Assembly: GCF_900102915.1 (NCBI RefSeq)
Contig: NZ_FNGG01000003.1
Span: 182,295 to 246,294, forward strand
DNA: 64,000 bases
Source: Salinimicrobium catena
Lineage (GTDB): Bacteria > Bacteroidota > Bacteroidia > Flavobacteriales > Flavobacteriaceae
Reading direction: 5' to 3'
Position numbers and translations under genes: made by a program. Below are positions 34,095 through 41,684 of the stretch, piece by piece (the stretch's first letter is position 1; every line of letters starts with the position of its first letter). Below the pieces are notes generated by a model. That model was not told the origin of the DNA. It searched no databases and worked only from the letters and a program-made list of their open reading frames with translations.

Positions 34095-34125
34095 GGATCT
34101 GTGACTTGGTTACAGATCCTTTTCT
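34095..34125 (+). terminator. rho-independent terminator
   Basis: GGATCTGTGAC pairs with GTTACAGATCC (one G-U pair) around a 3-nt loop and is followed by a T-rich tract. It ends the lipoprotein gene and overlaps the last codons of the convergent nuclease gene. Confidence 0.85.
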
Positions 34126-35504
34126 TTTTCACCAATCGTGATCTTAACTACTTCCTGAAGGTTGGGCAAATGAACATTCCAGCCGGTTTGATCCTTCAGT
34201 TTTACCCTTAACACGTCTCTAGCAGTATTTTCTCCATGTATCAAATACACCGCCTCGGGTATATTTCTTATCCCGCTTACCCAGTCAAGCAGCCCCTGTT
34301 GATCTGCATGGGCAGATAGGCTGCCTATGTTGAGGATCTTCGCGTTTACGGTGCAGTATTTTCCGAATATTTTGATGTCGTGTGCTCCCTCCTGCAATTG
34401 GCGTCCACGGGTACCTTCAGCCTGGAAACCCACTAAAAGCACAGTAGTGTCAGGCTTATCCAAATAATATCTCAAATAGGTGAGAACCCTGCCGCCGGTG
34501 ACCATGCCGCTGCCGGCAATGACCACTTTTGATCTATTGTCGTCTACCGTTTTCCAGGTATCCTTATAAGAAGTGATCATTTCAAAGAAATTTTCCATTG
34601 ACCTAAGATCGGTCTTGGAGAGCTTATGCCAGGAGGAAAACCGTTCAAAAACCGTCCATACCGCGTTGCCCATAGGGCTGTCAATGAAGACCGGCAGATG
34701 GGGGATCTTGTTCTGATCGTAAAGTTTCCAGATGAGGAACATTAATGTTTGCAGCCGTTCCACGGCAAAACTGGGTATGATCAAGGTTCCTTTCTTCTGA
34801 AGAGTTTCTTTGATTGTACCGGCCAGGATCTCTGCCGCGTCCTCCGCAGGGTGCAGCCGGTCTCCATAAGTGCTTTCCAGGATAAGATAGTCTGCCCATT
34901 CAGGGTGAGAAGGGGGCTCCAAAAGCAGATCCTCCTGCCTTCCTATATCTCCCGAAAAAACAAAGATCTTTCCGAAGATATCCAGTTCAATGAAAGTGGC
35001 CCCAAGGATATGCCCGTTCTTCAGGAAGCGATAGCGGATATTTTCTGAAGCTTCGTACCAGCTTTCAGGTTCGGCTGAGTGGAAGAGACCGGTTGTTTTC
35101 TCAACATCTTCTATAGTATAAAGGGGCAGGGCAGGATCGTGCTTTGTGTATTCTTCTTCATTTGCACGATCGGCATCTTCTTCCTGTATCTTGGCACTGT
35201 CAAACATGATGATCTCGGCAATGGCCAGAGTGGGGGCTGTTCCTCTTATTGTGCCAGTGAATCCTTTCGAAACCAGGCGTGGCAGGTATCCGCTGTGGTC
35301 CAGGTGCCCGTGGGTTAGCAGTACCAGGTCGATCTCATCAGGTGGAAAGGACGGTTCTTCCCAGTTAAGTTCCCTTAATTCTTTTAATCCCTGGAACATT
35401 CCGCAGTCGATAAGAATATTCATCTCTTCGGTTTCCAGCAGAAATTTGGAGCCAGTAACAGTACCGGCTGCCCCAAAGAAATGTATTTTGACGGTCTTAC
35501 TCAT
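34110..35504 (-). CDS. beta-CASP metallo-beta-lactamase RNA-processing nuclease-like protein
   Basis: The 464-aa protein has the MBL plus beta-CASP plus C-terminal RMMBL layout of Ysh1/CPSF73-like nucleases. Metal motifs are LLTHGHLDHSGYLPRLV, NGHILGATFIEL and FSGDIGRQEDLL; the beta-CASP insert holds FIDSPMGNAVWTVFERF; VVIAGSGMVTGGRVLTYL and SLSAHADQQGLLDWV complete the site. Such enzymes cut RNA, usually as endonucleases. It is the last gene of the five-gene Usp operon, overlapping the ATP-cone nuclease gene by 8 bp. RNA turnover under energy limitation is a plausible role (inference). Confidence 0.9.
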   Translation of the reverse strand: MSKTVKIHFFGAAGTVTGSKFLLETEEMNILIDCGMFQGLKELRELNWEEPSFPPDEIDLVLLTHGHLDHSGYLPRLVSKGFTGTIRGTAPTLAIAEIIMFDSAKIQEEDADRANEEEYTKHDPALPLYTIEDVEKTTGLFHSAEPESWYEASENIRYRFLKNGHILGATFIELDIFGKIFVFSGDIGRQEDLLLEPPSHPEWADYLILESTYGDRLHPAEDAAEILAGTIKETLQKKGTLIIPSFAVERLQTLMFLIWKLYDQNKIPHLPVFIDSPMGNAVWTVFERFSSWHKLSKTDLRSMENFFEMITSYKDTWKTVDDNRSKVVIAGSGMVTGGRVLTYLRYYLDKPDTTVLLVGFQAEGTRGRQLQEGAHDIKIFGKYCTVNAKILNIGSLSAHADQQGLLDWVSGIRNIPEAVYLIHGENTARDVLRVKLKDQTGWNVHLPNLQEVVKITIGEKEKDL

Positions 35505-36354
35505 CTTTCTTTTGAACTGTACATAACATTCGCATCTCCTTCAGGATCTTCTTCTTCCTGGTTTCTGAAACCCCCAGGTGATCTAGGAAAAATTTATCTT
35601 TCACAAGATCCTGGCAAAGGACCACATCCCGGCTCAACAGGAACTCTTTTTCTCTTCGGGAAAGTAAAGTTGAAACCGTAATAGGATAAAGCCCGGCATG
35701 ATCTATTCTTTCCTTTAATCCTGCGCCCTTGGGAAAATCCCATCCAAGCAGTGTGAGCCCTATGCATTTGGCATATTGCACCGCATCGCTCGTGAAACGG
35801 GTATTGGTAACTACCCAGCCTTCGTTAAAGAACTCTTCGGGATCGTGTTTCGCCCGGTAATGATTTTCAATATCCCTGAACCTGGAATGAATATACAGGG
35901 GGATCTTTACGTTACAATAACGGCCCTGTTCACTATGAAATTTACACTCGATAAAAAGTTTGACCTTGTCTTTTTGTGCAACTACATCAACCTCATGGGT
36001 AACGCAGATGCCCTGTACCACTTTTCCCACCTCCACCTTGTATCCGGTATGCGCAAGAAGGGCGCCCACGAATTTTTCAAAAGGATAACCTGTAGGCCCC
36101 AGTTCATAAATAGCCTTTTTGAGCTTATACCGGGAAGCCAGAACCGAATCCTTTTCCTTTAGCAGCTCGAACGCCCTGTTATAGACTTCCCTGGTGGTTA
36201 TTCCTTCATACAGTTCAGATTCTATTGTGTGGAGGATCTGGCGGATCGAAACCTCATCTGCACCCGATTTTTTAAGAGAGCGGCCGATCTTTTCCAGGGA
36301 AAAGCTGGCTTTCTCTCCCGAGGCTGTGGTGATCTTTAGGTCGGTGCTATTCAT
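35497..36354 (-). CDS. ATP-cone / Mrr-like restriction endonuclease domain protein
   Basis: The 285-aa protein joins an ATP-cone (residues about 5-90, FSLEKIGRSLKKSGADEVSI to SRYKLKKAIYELGP) to an Mrr-type PD-(D/E)xK nuclease domain. Catalytic candidates are Glu93, Asp123 in HEVDVV, and Glu136-x-Lys138 in FIECKFH. ATP-cones sense ATP or dATP in ribonucleotide reductases and NrdR; here the cone may gate a nuclease by energy status. The gene lies between three Usp genes and the beta-CASP nuclease, overlapping both neighbours (4 and 8 bp). It is not part of a restriction-modification system. Confidence 0.85.
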   Translation of the reverse strand: MNSTDLKITTASGEKASFSLEKIGRSLKKSGADEVSIRQILHTIESELYEGITTREVYNRAFELLKEKDSVLASRYKLKKAIYELGPTGYPFEKFVGALLAHTGYKVEVGKVVQGICVTHEVDVVAQKDKVKLFIECKFHSEQGRYCNVKIPLYIHSRFRDIENHYRAKHDPEEFFNEGWVVTNTRFTSDAVQYAKCIGLTLLGWDFPKGAGLKERIDHAGLYPITVSTLLSRREKEFLLSRDVVLCQDLVKDKFFLDHLGVSETRKKKILKEMRMLCTVQKKDE

Positions 36355-37208
36355 TTTTCATCAGGTTGATGTAGGATCAAAACAGGTACTTTTGAAAAGT
36401 GGGCCAGGTTCTTGTATAACGGATCGAACAACAGATTTTCCAGCAGACTGTGTTTTTTGTTGATGAAGGCTATCAGATCACTTCCACGGCTCTCTGTAAA
36501 GGCGTAAATGCCCAGGGGAATGTTAAGGAACTCCAGGGAATGGAAGGAATGATCGGCTTGTTGCTCCCTTAGATGTTCAAGGATCCATTCTCTGTTTTCT
36601 TTTTGCCGGTCATTCAGTCCGCCTTCTTCCATGATGTGGAGTATACGAATGGGAGCGTCAAAATTCTGAGAAAGCTGAACCAGGAAATTCAGGTCTTTAG
36701 GAATCAGTTCGCTCTTAAAACCGTGGGCCAGAACGATCTCCTTAAGGGAATGGAACTGTACATGGCCGGGGATAGCCAGGATAGGGCAGCGTTTGATCTC
36801 CTCCATAAGATTTACTGTATTACTGCCGTAGACCACCTCAGTGTCTCCGGTATGGCCGTGGGTGCCAATTACCACAAGGTCTGCTTTGTATTTTAATATG
36901 GCCTCCCGCACTGCGGGTACCAGGGGCTTATTGGCTGAAGTGAAGCCGAACCCCTGATCTTTATTAGGAGACTTATTTTTCAGGTCTTCTACCAGCTGCT
37001 TTAGTTCGATATTAATTCTTTCTCTTGCCTTTTCCAGAACTCCCGGTGCAGGTTTGGGCGTGAGCCGGCTGCTTTCTTCATAATCCCGAACTTTGTAAAC
37101 ATGCAGCAGCTGGAAGTGACAGGCTTCTTTTTTATATAGCTGAAGGGCATACGAGATGGCGTTGCGGGAGTAATCGGAAAAATCTGTAGGTAAGAGTATG
37201 GTCTTCAT
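36351..37208 (-). CDS. tandem universal stress protein (third Usp of operon)
   Basis: The 285-aa protein has two Usp domains in tandem. The first starts MKTILLPTDFSDYSRNAISY and ends with the ATP-binding motif VVIGTHGHTGDTEVVYGSNT; the second is more divergent and lacks a clear G-x2-G-x9-G-S/T motif. The first domain could therefore bind ATP. Usp proteins are induced by starvation and hypoxia and act in ATP-linked dormancy control. It starts 1 bp after the stop of the upstream Usp gene. Confidence 0.92.
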   Translation of the reverse strand: MKTILLPTDFSDYSRNAISYALQLYKKEACHFQLLHVYKVRDYEESSRLTPKPAPGVLEKARERINIELKQLVEDLKNKSPNKDQGFGFTSANKPLVPAVREAILKYKADLVVIGTHGHTGDTEVVYGSNTVNLMEEIKRCPILAIPGHVQFHSLKEIVLAHGFKSELIPKDLNFLVQLSQNFDAPIRILHIMEEGGLNDRQKENREWILEHLREQQADHSFHSLEFLNIPLGIYAFTESRGSDLIAFINKKHSLLENLLFDPLYKNLAHFSKVPVLILHQPDEK

Positions 37209-37209
37209 A

Positions 37210-38055
37210 CTAGCGTTTTTTTCCCGATGGAATGACCAAAAATGGAGTCTTCACATGAAAACCTATTTCATTGACAACAGGCCTGAAAAGCAGGTTTTCA
37301 AAGAAGGAATGTTTGTTATTGATCATCACCAGCAGGTCTATCTCATTATCCTCCTGGAAATCATAAATCGCCTGGGGTACGCTTTTATCGGCTATGCTGT
37401 AAAAATGATGTCCCTGATCTTTAAAAAATTCCCCCAAAGCTTTCTTTCTTTTTTCCTGTTCCTCGGAGAGTGATGGTCCAAAGTAGACGTGCAGAATATG
37501 AATGTTTGAAGCATTTCTTGCGGCTATTTCCTGTAGTATCTCCAAAAGCGGAGGCAGGTCTGTCTCATAATCTGAAGGAAACAGTATTTCTTTTGGAGGC
37601 CGGTATTCAAAATGTGCCGGGATGGCCAGCAACGGACATTTCGTCTTTTTAATGGCATGAACGGTATGGGTGCCCAAGAGGATCTCATCTGCATTGGTCG
37701 CGCCTTTTGTGCCCATAACCACCAGGTCTATTTCCTTCTCTTTTACCTGCTCCTTGATCTCATCGCTGAGCATGTTAAAAGAGGATATCCTTTTGAATTC
37801 ATGCTTTTCATTGGGAAAGTTTTTCTTTATCCTTTTCAGGATGCGGTTGAGGCCGCGCAGGGAGTTGTTTTTGTAGATCTCTGTAAGGGTGGGTTGAGTG
37901 GCGCTGTACACCAGGTACTCATTATCATATAAGATAGGAGTATAGGTGTTTAGAAGGTGAAAGGTACACTCTTCTTCGCTCAATAACTGCAAAGCATACT
38001 TTATGGCGTTATAAGAGTTCTCAGAAAAATCTGTGGGAAGTAAGACGTGTTTCAT
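37210..38055 (-). CDS. tandem universal stress protein (second Usp of operon)
   Basis: The 281-aa protein repeats the two-domain Usp layout. It opens MKHVLLPTDFSENSYNAIKY, and the first domain ends VVMGTKGATNADEILLGTHT, a slightly altered ATP loop. The second domain has DLLVMINNKHSFFENLLFRP, where the glycine motif is replaced, as in the other Usps of this operon. Shared form and sequence indicate recent tandem duplication. It follows the first Usp gene by 18 bp. Confidence 0.92.
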   Translation of the reverse strand: MKHVLLPTDFSENSYNAIKYALQLLSEEECTFHLLNTYTPILYDNEYLVYSATQPTLTEIYKNNSLRGLNRILKRIKKNFPNEKHEFKRISSFNMLSDEIKEQVKEKEIDLVVMGTKGATNADEILLGTHTVHAIKKTKCPLLAIPAHFEYRPPKEILFPSDYETDLPPLLEILQEIAARNASNIHILHVYFGPSLSEEQEKRKKALGEFFKDQGHHFYSIADKSVPQAIYDFQEDNEIDLLVMINNKHSFFENLLFRPVVNEIGFHVKTPFLVIPSGKKR

Positions 38056-38073
38056 GGCCGGTAATATTGAAGG

Positions 38074-38922
38074 TTAGGTACGGTGAAAATTCTGCAGCAC
38101 TAAGAACGGGATCTTTGGATGAAGACCTATTTTATCAAGTGTGGACTGGTACAATACGTTCTCCAGGTAACTGTGGCGGGAATTCACCAGGATCAACAGA
38201 TCGATATCCAGTTTTTCAATGGCTTCCAAAATGGCGGCAGTCTTTTCCTGTTCTTCCACCTGATGGAACTCCTGTTTCACATCATAGAATTGCTCTTTAA
38301 TGGCTAACTGGTTGTCCTTTTGCCTAAAGGAGTCCAGCGGGAAATTGGAAATGTACAGCATGTGCAACTCTGCACAAAAAGCTCTTGCCAGGTCGCCTGC
38401 CAGTTTTAGTTCTCGCTTTTGGTACGGCAGCATGTAATTGCTTGGAAAAAGTATCTTATTTGGATCGCTGTATTCATACTTTTCAGGAATACTGAGGACC
38501 GGGCACTGTACATATTTGATGATCTGCAGGGAATTACTGCCAAAGGTCATTTTGCGATCATTTGTTTTTCCTCTTGTGGAGGTTACGATAATATCGGCAT
38601 TTTCCCGGTCTACCAGGTCGTTCACTTCATCTATGAGCATTCCAAAACTGGCAACGGTATGGAATTTATGCCGTGGATTGGGAAATAGTTCCAGGATCCT
38701 TTCTTTTGTTTTTTCGAGTTCAGTCTCAGAATTCTTGCGGGTGGTCTCTTTGAATTCATCCAGGAACTCCTGGGTGAGCAATCCATCGGTATTATAAACC
38801 TCGTCTGCATAAGCATGAAGCAGGAAGAAATCACTTCTCTCGTATTTGAAAAGTTCTGCAGCGAATTTCAGGGCATTGAAGGCATTTTCTGAAAAATCGG
38901 TAGGAATAATTATTTTTCTCAT
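38074..38922 (-). CDS. tandem universal stress protein (first gene of operon)
   Basis: The 282-aa tandem Usp starts MRKIIIPTDFSENAFNALKF. Its first domain ends IIVTSTRGKTNDRKMTFGSN, close to the G-x2-G-x9-G-S motif. The second domain ends DLLILVNSRHSYLENVLYQS, again without the glycine loop. This is the promoter-proximal gene: the TGAY-N4-RTCA box and a -7 element lie 20-62 bp upstream of the ATG, so all five genes (three Usps, ATP-cone nuclease, beta-CASP nuclease) should be switched on together. Confidence 0.92.
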   Translation of the reverse strand: MRKIIIPTDFSENAFNALKFAAELFKYERSDFFLLHAYADEVYNTDGLLTQEFLDEFKETTRKNSETELEKTKERILELFPNPRHKFHTVASFGMLIDEVNDLVDRENADIIVTSTRGKTNDRKMTFGSNSLQIIKYVQCPVLSIPEKYEYSDPNKILFPSNYMLPYQKRELKLAGDLARAFCAELHMLYISNFPLDSFRQKDNQLAIKEQFYDVKQEFHQVEEQEKTAAILEAIEKLDIDLLILVNSRHSYLENVLYQSTLDKIGLHPKIPFLVLQNFHRT

Positions 38923-38941
38923 TTTCTGGACCTTTACCTTA

Positions 38942-38984
38942 TAAATTTAACAGAAAAACCCCTGTGAAACAATGACTCTTATCA
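38942..38984 (-). promoter_or_regulatory. TGAY-N4-RTCA box and -7 element of the Usp operon
   Basis: TGACTCTTATCA lies at 38973-38984. The minus-strand TAAATTTA (38942-38949) matches five of six consensus positions and ends 36.5 bp from the box centre. Confidence 0.75.
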
Positions 38985-39044
38985 TTAAATTAATACTGCT
39001 GTTTTATTAATGGAAAGATTGAATGAAAAAGGTCTTTTAAATTT

Positions 39045-39077
39045 GAAGGGGTGAAAAATTCACCCCTTCCTTTTTTC
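39045..39077. terminator. stem-loop downstream of hsp20
   Basis: GAAGGGGTGAA pairs with TTCACCCCTTC around three A. The T-run is on the plus-strand side; on the minus strand, where it would end hsp20, the downstream tract is AAATTTAAAA. It may act as a terminator or as a 3' stabilising hairpin. Confidence 0.65.
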
Positions 39078-39078
39078 A

Positions 39079-39546
39079 TCAATTCACTCTGATGGATTTC
39101 GGCTTTTTAGTTTCTGTGCCTTCTTTTTTATGAAGCATCATTCGCAAGACCCCGTCTTTATAAGTGGCCTGAATGTCTTTATTTTCATCTACATTTTCTG
39201 GCAACCTTATAGATCTGGAAAATGAATTGTAACTGAATTCTTTTCGAAGGAAACCCTCTCTTTCTTCTTCTTCCTTCTGTTCTTTTTCAGCAGACACAGT
39301 CAACACACCTTCATCCAGAGTGATCTTGAAATCGTCTTTGGAAAGGCCTGGAGCAGCCATTTCTACCTGAATGTCTTTCCCCATTTCTTTCACGTTCATT
39401 GCCGGACTAAAATCGAACTCATCTTCATCTCCATTGAATAAACGATTCCAACGTCGATTATCCATTAGATCTGAAAAGAATGGATCATTCAAGAACGGAT
39501 TCCTCCACATGGGTGTTCGGCGTTTGTTTGATTTAACAAGTGACAT
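39079..39546 (-). CDS. Hsp20/alpha-crystallin small heat shock protein
   Basis: The 155-aa chaperone has a phenylalanine-rich N-terminus (WRNPFLNDPFFSDLM), an alpha-crystallin domain from about residue 48 and the signature ATYKDGVLRMMLHKKEG. A C-terminal SIRV motif matches the I-x-I/V element that links dimers into oligomers. It binds unfolding proteins without ATP. It is monocistronic with a TGAY-N4-RTCA box at 39614-39625, placing it in the same regulon as the Usps; HspX plays the corresponding role in the mycobacterial DosR regulon. Confidence 0.95.
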   Translation of the reverse strand: MSLVKSNKRRTPMWRNPFLNDPFFSDLMDNRRWNRLFNGDEDEFDFSPAMNVKEMGKDIQVEMAAPGLSKDDFKITLDEGVLTVSAEKEQKEEEEREGFLRKEFSYNSFSRSIRLPENVDENKDIQATYKDGVLRMMLHKKEGTETKKPKSIRVN

Positions 39547-39582
39547 AACTCTAATGATTTAATGGTTAATAAATATTACTAC

Positions 39583-39625
39583 CTAATTTAGGTTTTACCG
39601 GATTTTATTTCAATGACAAATGTCA
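39583..39625 (-). promoter_or_regulatory. TGAY-N4-RTCA box and -7 element of hsp20
   Basis: TGACAAATGTCA is a perfect palindrome at 39614-39625. Minus-strand TAAATTAG (39583-39590) matches five of six fixed positions and ends 36.5 bp from the centre. Confidence 0.75.
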
Positions 39626-39752
39626 ATTTTCATAAGAATTTTAATGTCTTTTGTATCTGAAAATCAAAGTATTGAATAAGGTGTAGAGGAGGCTGTGCAA
39701 ATTTTAAGAGAAGGAAAATATCACATGTTTTTCTGAAAATGACGCCGGGTAT

Positions 39753-39787
39753 AAAAAAAGGAACAGGAAATCTAAATTCCCTGTTCC
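39753..39787 (-). terminator. rho-independent terminator of the small RNA
   Basis: GGAACAGG (39760-39767) pairs with CCTGTTCC (39780-39787); read on the minus strand the hairpin is followed by seven T (39753-39759). Confidence 0.85.
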
Positions 39788-39952
39788 CCTAGAAGATATA
39801 AGTACATTATAACTCTGGTTGATATCAGTGATCATACCTATGTACGATTTGTATATCAGGTTATAGAATGCCTTTTTATCTCCTTAATCTGATCTTCAAC
39901 CCAATGAAGTACTTAAAGACCAGATATTCGTTTAGCTTTTCAATATTTTACA
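39753..39952 (-). ncRNA. candidate ~200-nt small RNA of the TGAY-N4-RTCA regulon
   Basis: The transcript is bounded by a box-plus-minus-7 promoter upstream and a rho-independent terminator downstream. Between them it folds into clear hairpins. A 5-bp stem (39905-39909 with 39894-39898) is followed by a nested structure: AUAAC/GUUAU (39860-39864 with 39809-39813), UGAUAU/AUAUCA (39853-39858 with 39820-39825) and AUCGUAC/GUAUGAU with an AUAG loop (39842-39848 with 39831-39837). The only open frame (39835-39704) runs through the terminator, so it is not believable as a gene. An AAGGAGAUAAAAAGG tract lies unpaired between the hairpins. Targets are unknown. Confidence 0.6.
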
Positions 39953-39956
39953 GTCA

Positions 39957-39999
39957 CTAAAATACGACGGTTGATCTCAAATTTTCATGACAAATGTCA
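39957..39999 (-). promoter_or_regulatory. TGAY-N4-RTCA box and -7 element of the small RNA
   Basis: The palindrome TGACAAATGTCA at 39988-39999 (extended by A and T) is identical to the hsp20 box. Minus-strand TATTTTAG (39957-39964) ends 36.5 bp from its centre and resembles the hsp20 -7. No protein gene lies downstream. Confidence 0.68.
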
Positions 40000-40031
40000 T
40001 CCAATTCAGTTTTAACTTTACATTATGATAC

Positions 40032-41075
40032 CTACCTGATGGTATGAAGTTTTTGAAGGTTCAGGATCTTTATATCCCTTCCCACAATGTCAATAAGCCC
40101 TTCTTTTTTGAGGCTGGAAAGGCTCCTGATGAAGCTTTCTGTAGAAATACCTGCCACACTGGCCAGATCACTTCTGGAGATCCTGATGAACTGTTGAGGG
40201 TCGCCCTGAATGTTCTCTGCGAATTCCAGAATAGTGTTAGTGGTCTTTTTGAGCACTGAGCTGTAGGCCATGTCCAGTAAATGGGTCTTCATTATTGACA
40301 GGTTTTCTGAAATGAGCTGGGCAAATTCCACTGTAAGGTTTTGGCTTTGAAGAAGTGTGTGAATGAATTCTTCCGAAGAGATCCTGAAGAGAGTGGTCTC
40401 TTCCAGGGCCTCGGCGGTCTCAGGGTATTGTCCCGGCACCTTAAAGCTGTAAAAACCAAGGAAATCATCTTTTTTGCTGATGCCTGTAATGAGTTCTTTA
40501 CCATATTCATCAAGCCTGAAGCATTTCACCAATCCCTGGTCAACCAGGTACACATAGGAAGCATGTCGCGTTTCCCGAAAGAGTTCCTCGTGCTTTTCTA
40601 TTTGAATGGATTCCCCATAGCTGGTAAAATAGGTGCGCAGCTCCTCCAGGTTCTCAACTTCTCCTGTATGATCTAGATTCGTTTTCCCCCGCTTTTTTAA
40701 AATAGCTCTTTTGGCAAGCCGGCTGGCAATGGCATTCAGCAGGTCTGTTTCTCGGAAAGGTTTTGTAAGGTAATCGTCCGCCCCAAGGTTCATTCCCCTG
40801 CGGATGTCTTCCGGTTCAGCCTTGACCGAGAGGAAGATAAAGGGAATTTCCCTTGTAGTTCTGCTCTTGCACAAGGCCTCATATACGCCGTAGCCGTCCA
40901 GCTGGGGCATCTTGATATCACAAACAATGATATCGGGAACTTTTTCAAGGGCCCTGTCAACTCCTATTTTTCCATTTTCGGCGGTAAACACTCTGTATCC
41001 AGAAAATTCCAGTAACTCTCTGGTGTTTTCCCGAAGGGTTGTATCATCTTCTATGAGTAGAACAGACTTTTTCAT
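40032..41075 (-). CDS. response regulator with REC, cNMP-binding and HTH_Crp domains
   Basis: The 347-aa regulator fuses a CheY-like receiver (residues 1-122) to a Crp/Fnr protein. Receiver residues Glu9, Asp10, Asp11, the phosphoacceptor Asp53 (IIVCDIKMPQLDG) and Lys105 are intact. A cNMP-type beta-barrel (about 145-250) and an HTH_Crp (300-327) follow. The recognition helix STESFIRSL keeps Glu313 and Arg317, at the positions by which CRP and FNR read the G and C of TGA half-sites, so TGAY-N4-RTCA is its probable target. FNR-type Fe-S cysteines are absent, so the input is phosphorylation by a kinase not in this window. A perfect -7 (41080-41087) lies just before the ATG. Confidence 0.9.
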   Translation of the reverse strand: MKKSVLLIEDDTTLRENTRELLEFSGYRVFTAENGKIGVDRALEKVPDIIVCDIKMPQLDGYGVYEALCKSRTTREIPFIFLSVKAEPEDIRRGMNLGADDYLTKPFRETDLLNAIASRLAKRAILKKRGKTNLDHTGEVENLEELRTYFTSYGESIQIEKHEELFRETRHASYVYLVDQGLVKCFRLDEYGKELITGISKKDDFLGFYSFKVPGQYPETAEALEETTLFRISSEEFIHTLLQSQNLTVEFAQLISENLSIMKTHLLDMAYSSVLKKTTNTILEFAENIQGDPQQFIRISRSDLASVAGISTESFIRSLSSLKKEGLIDIVGRDIKILNLQKLHTIR

Positions 41076-41079
41076 ATCC

Positions 41080-41087
41080 CAAAACTA
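41080..41087 (-). promoter_or_regulatory. -7 element of the REC-Crp regulator gene
   Basis: Minus-strand TAGTTTTG at 41080-41087 is a perfect TAnnTTTG and ends 5 bp before the ATG, which predicts a leaderless or almost leaderless mRNA. No TGAY-N4-RTCA box lies at the regulon spacing, so the gene is probably not autoactivated. Confidence 0.55.
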
Positions 41088-41207
41088 AAAGCAGAAACAG
41101 ATCAAAAACTTTGGGAGGACCAAGGATCCTTCAGGAATTTGTTTTCTGAAGATCCTAGTAAATATACACAGTATCTGGAAGATTTTAAACTTTTGAGAAG
41201 AGAAAAA

Positions 41208-41250
41208 TGATATTTGTCATTCTTTTTTTTTACCCATACCGGTACCTTTC
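41208..41250 (+). promoter_or_regulatory. TGAY-N4-RTCA box and -7 element for 41271-41951
   Basis: TGATATTTGTCA at 41208-41219 is followed by TACCTTTC at 41243-41250, five of six consensus positions, ending 36.5 bp from the centre. It shows that the TTG at 41214 is not a start codon. Confidence 0.75.
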
Positions 41251-41270
41251 CAAATCTGAAATTGGAAGAA

Positions 41271-41681
41271 ATGAATGACACGTTGCACAGGGATCTACAT
41301 CAAAGGTTCTATCAGAATCTGGGCAGGCTGTTCTATGCTATTGCCGCGGTAGACGGGGTGATCAAAAAAGAAGAGATCGATGCATTAAAGAAGATCGTTC
41401 GTGAAGAATGGCTAGACTTGGATGAGTATACCGATAGCTTCGGGACAGATGCCGCCTTCCAGATAGAGATCATCTTTGACTGGCTGGATGCCAACAAACC
41501 CGATCCGCAGAATGCCTTTCAAACCTTTATGGATTTTCACGCCGATCATAAAGAGCTTTTCACTCCACAGATCAATGAAAAGATACTAGCCGCCTCCCAA
41601 AATATTGCTGCAGCTTTCCGCGGAAAGAACAAGTCTGAACTGGTGATGCTGGCCAAATTGCAGTCCCTCTTAAAAAAATAG
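41271..41681 (+). CDS. TerB-like helical protein, 136 aa
   Basis: The protein is wholly helical and opens DLHQRFYQNLGRLFYAIAAV, followed by DGVIKKEEIDALKKIVREEW. The A-x-x-D-G-x-I-x-x-E-E pattern is typical of TerB-like domains, which are often membrane- or stress-associated. No enzymatic motif is present. The open frame begins with a TTG at 41214 inside the regulatory box; the ATG at 41271 lies 20 bp after the -7 element and is correct. It is co-transcribed with the zinc-ribbon gene 3 bp downstream. Confidence 0.75.
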   Translation: MNDTLHRDLHQRFYQNLGRLFYAIAAVDGVIKKEEIDALKKIVREEWLDLDEYTDSFGTDAAFQIEIIFDWLDANKPDPQNAFQTFMDFHADHKELFTPQINEKILAASQNIAAAFRGKNKSELVMLAKLQSLLKK

Positions 41682-41684
41682 CTT

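Larger units (their letters stand above)
39547..40031. other. 485-bp gene-free interval between hsp20 and the REC-Crp gene
   Basis: The interval has no convincing protein gene. From the left it holds the hsp20 leader and promoter (to 39625), about 125 bp of unremarkable AT-rich sequence, a minus-strand terminator and RNA candidate (39753-39952), and that RNA's promoter with a perfect TGACAAATGTCA palindrome at 39988-39999. The plus strand holds no promoter that leads to a gene. Confidence 0.7.

Noticed and set aside
39704-39835. 43-codon minus-strand open frame in the small-RNA region
   Set aside because: It reads through the RNA's terminator hairpin and has no signal or domain.
40013-40020. 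TAACTTTA on the plus strand near the 39988 box
   Set aside because: It is 10 bp too close to the box and no plus-strand gene follows.
41177-41219. Autoactivation of the REC-Crp gene from the 41208 box
   Set aside because: The minus-strand sequence at 36.5 bp matches only about three of six -7 positions.
41214-41270. TTG start for the TerB-like gene
   Set aside because: It lies in the regulatory box and upstream of the -7 element.
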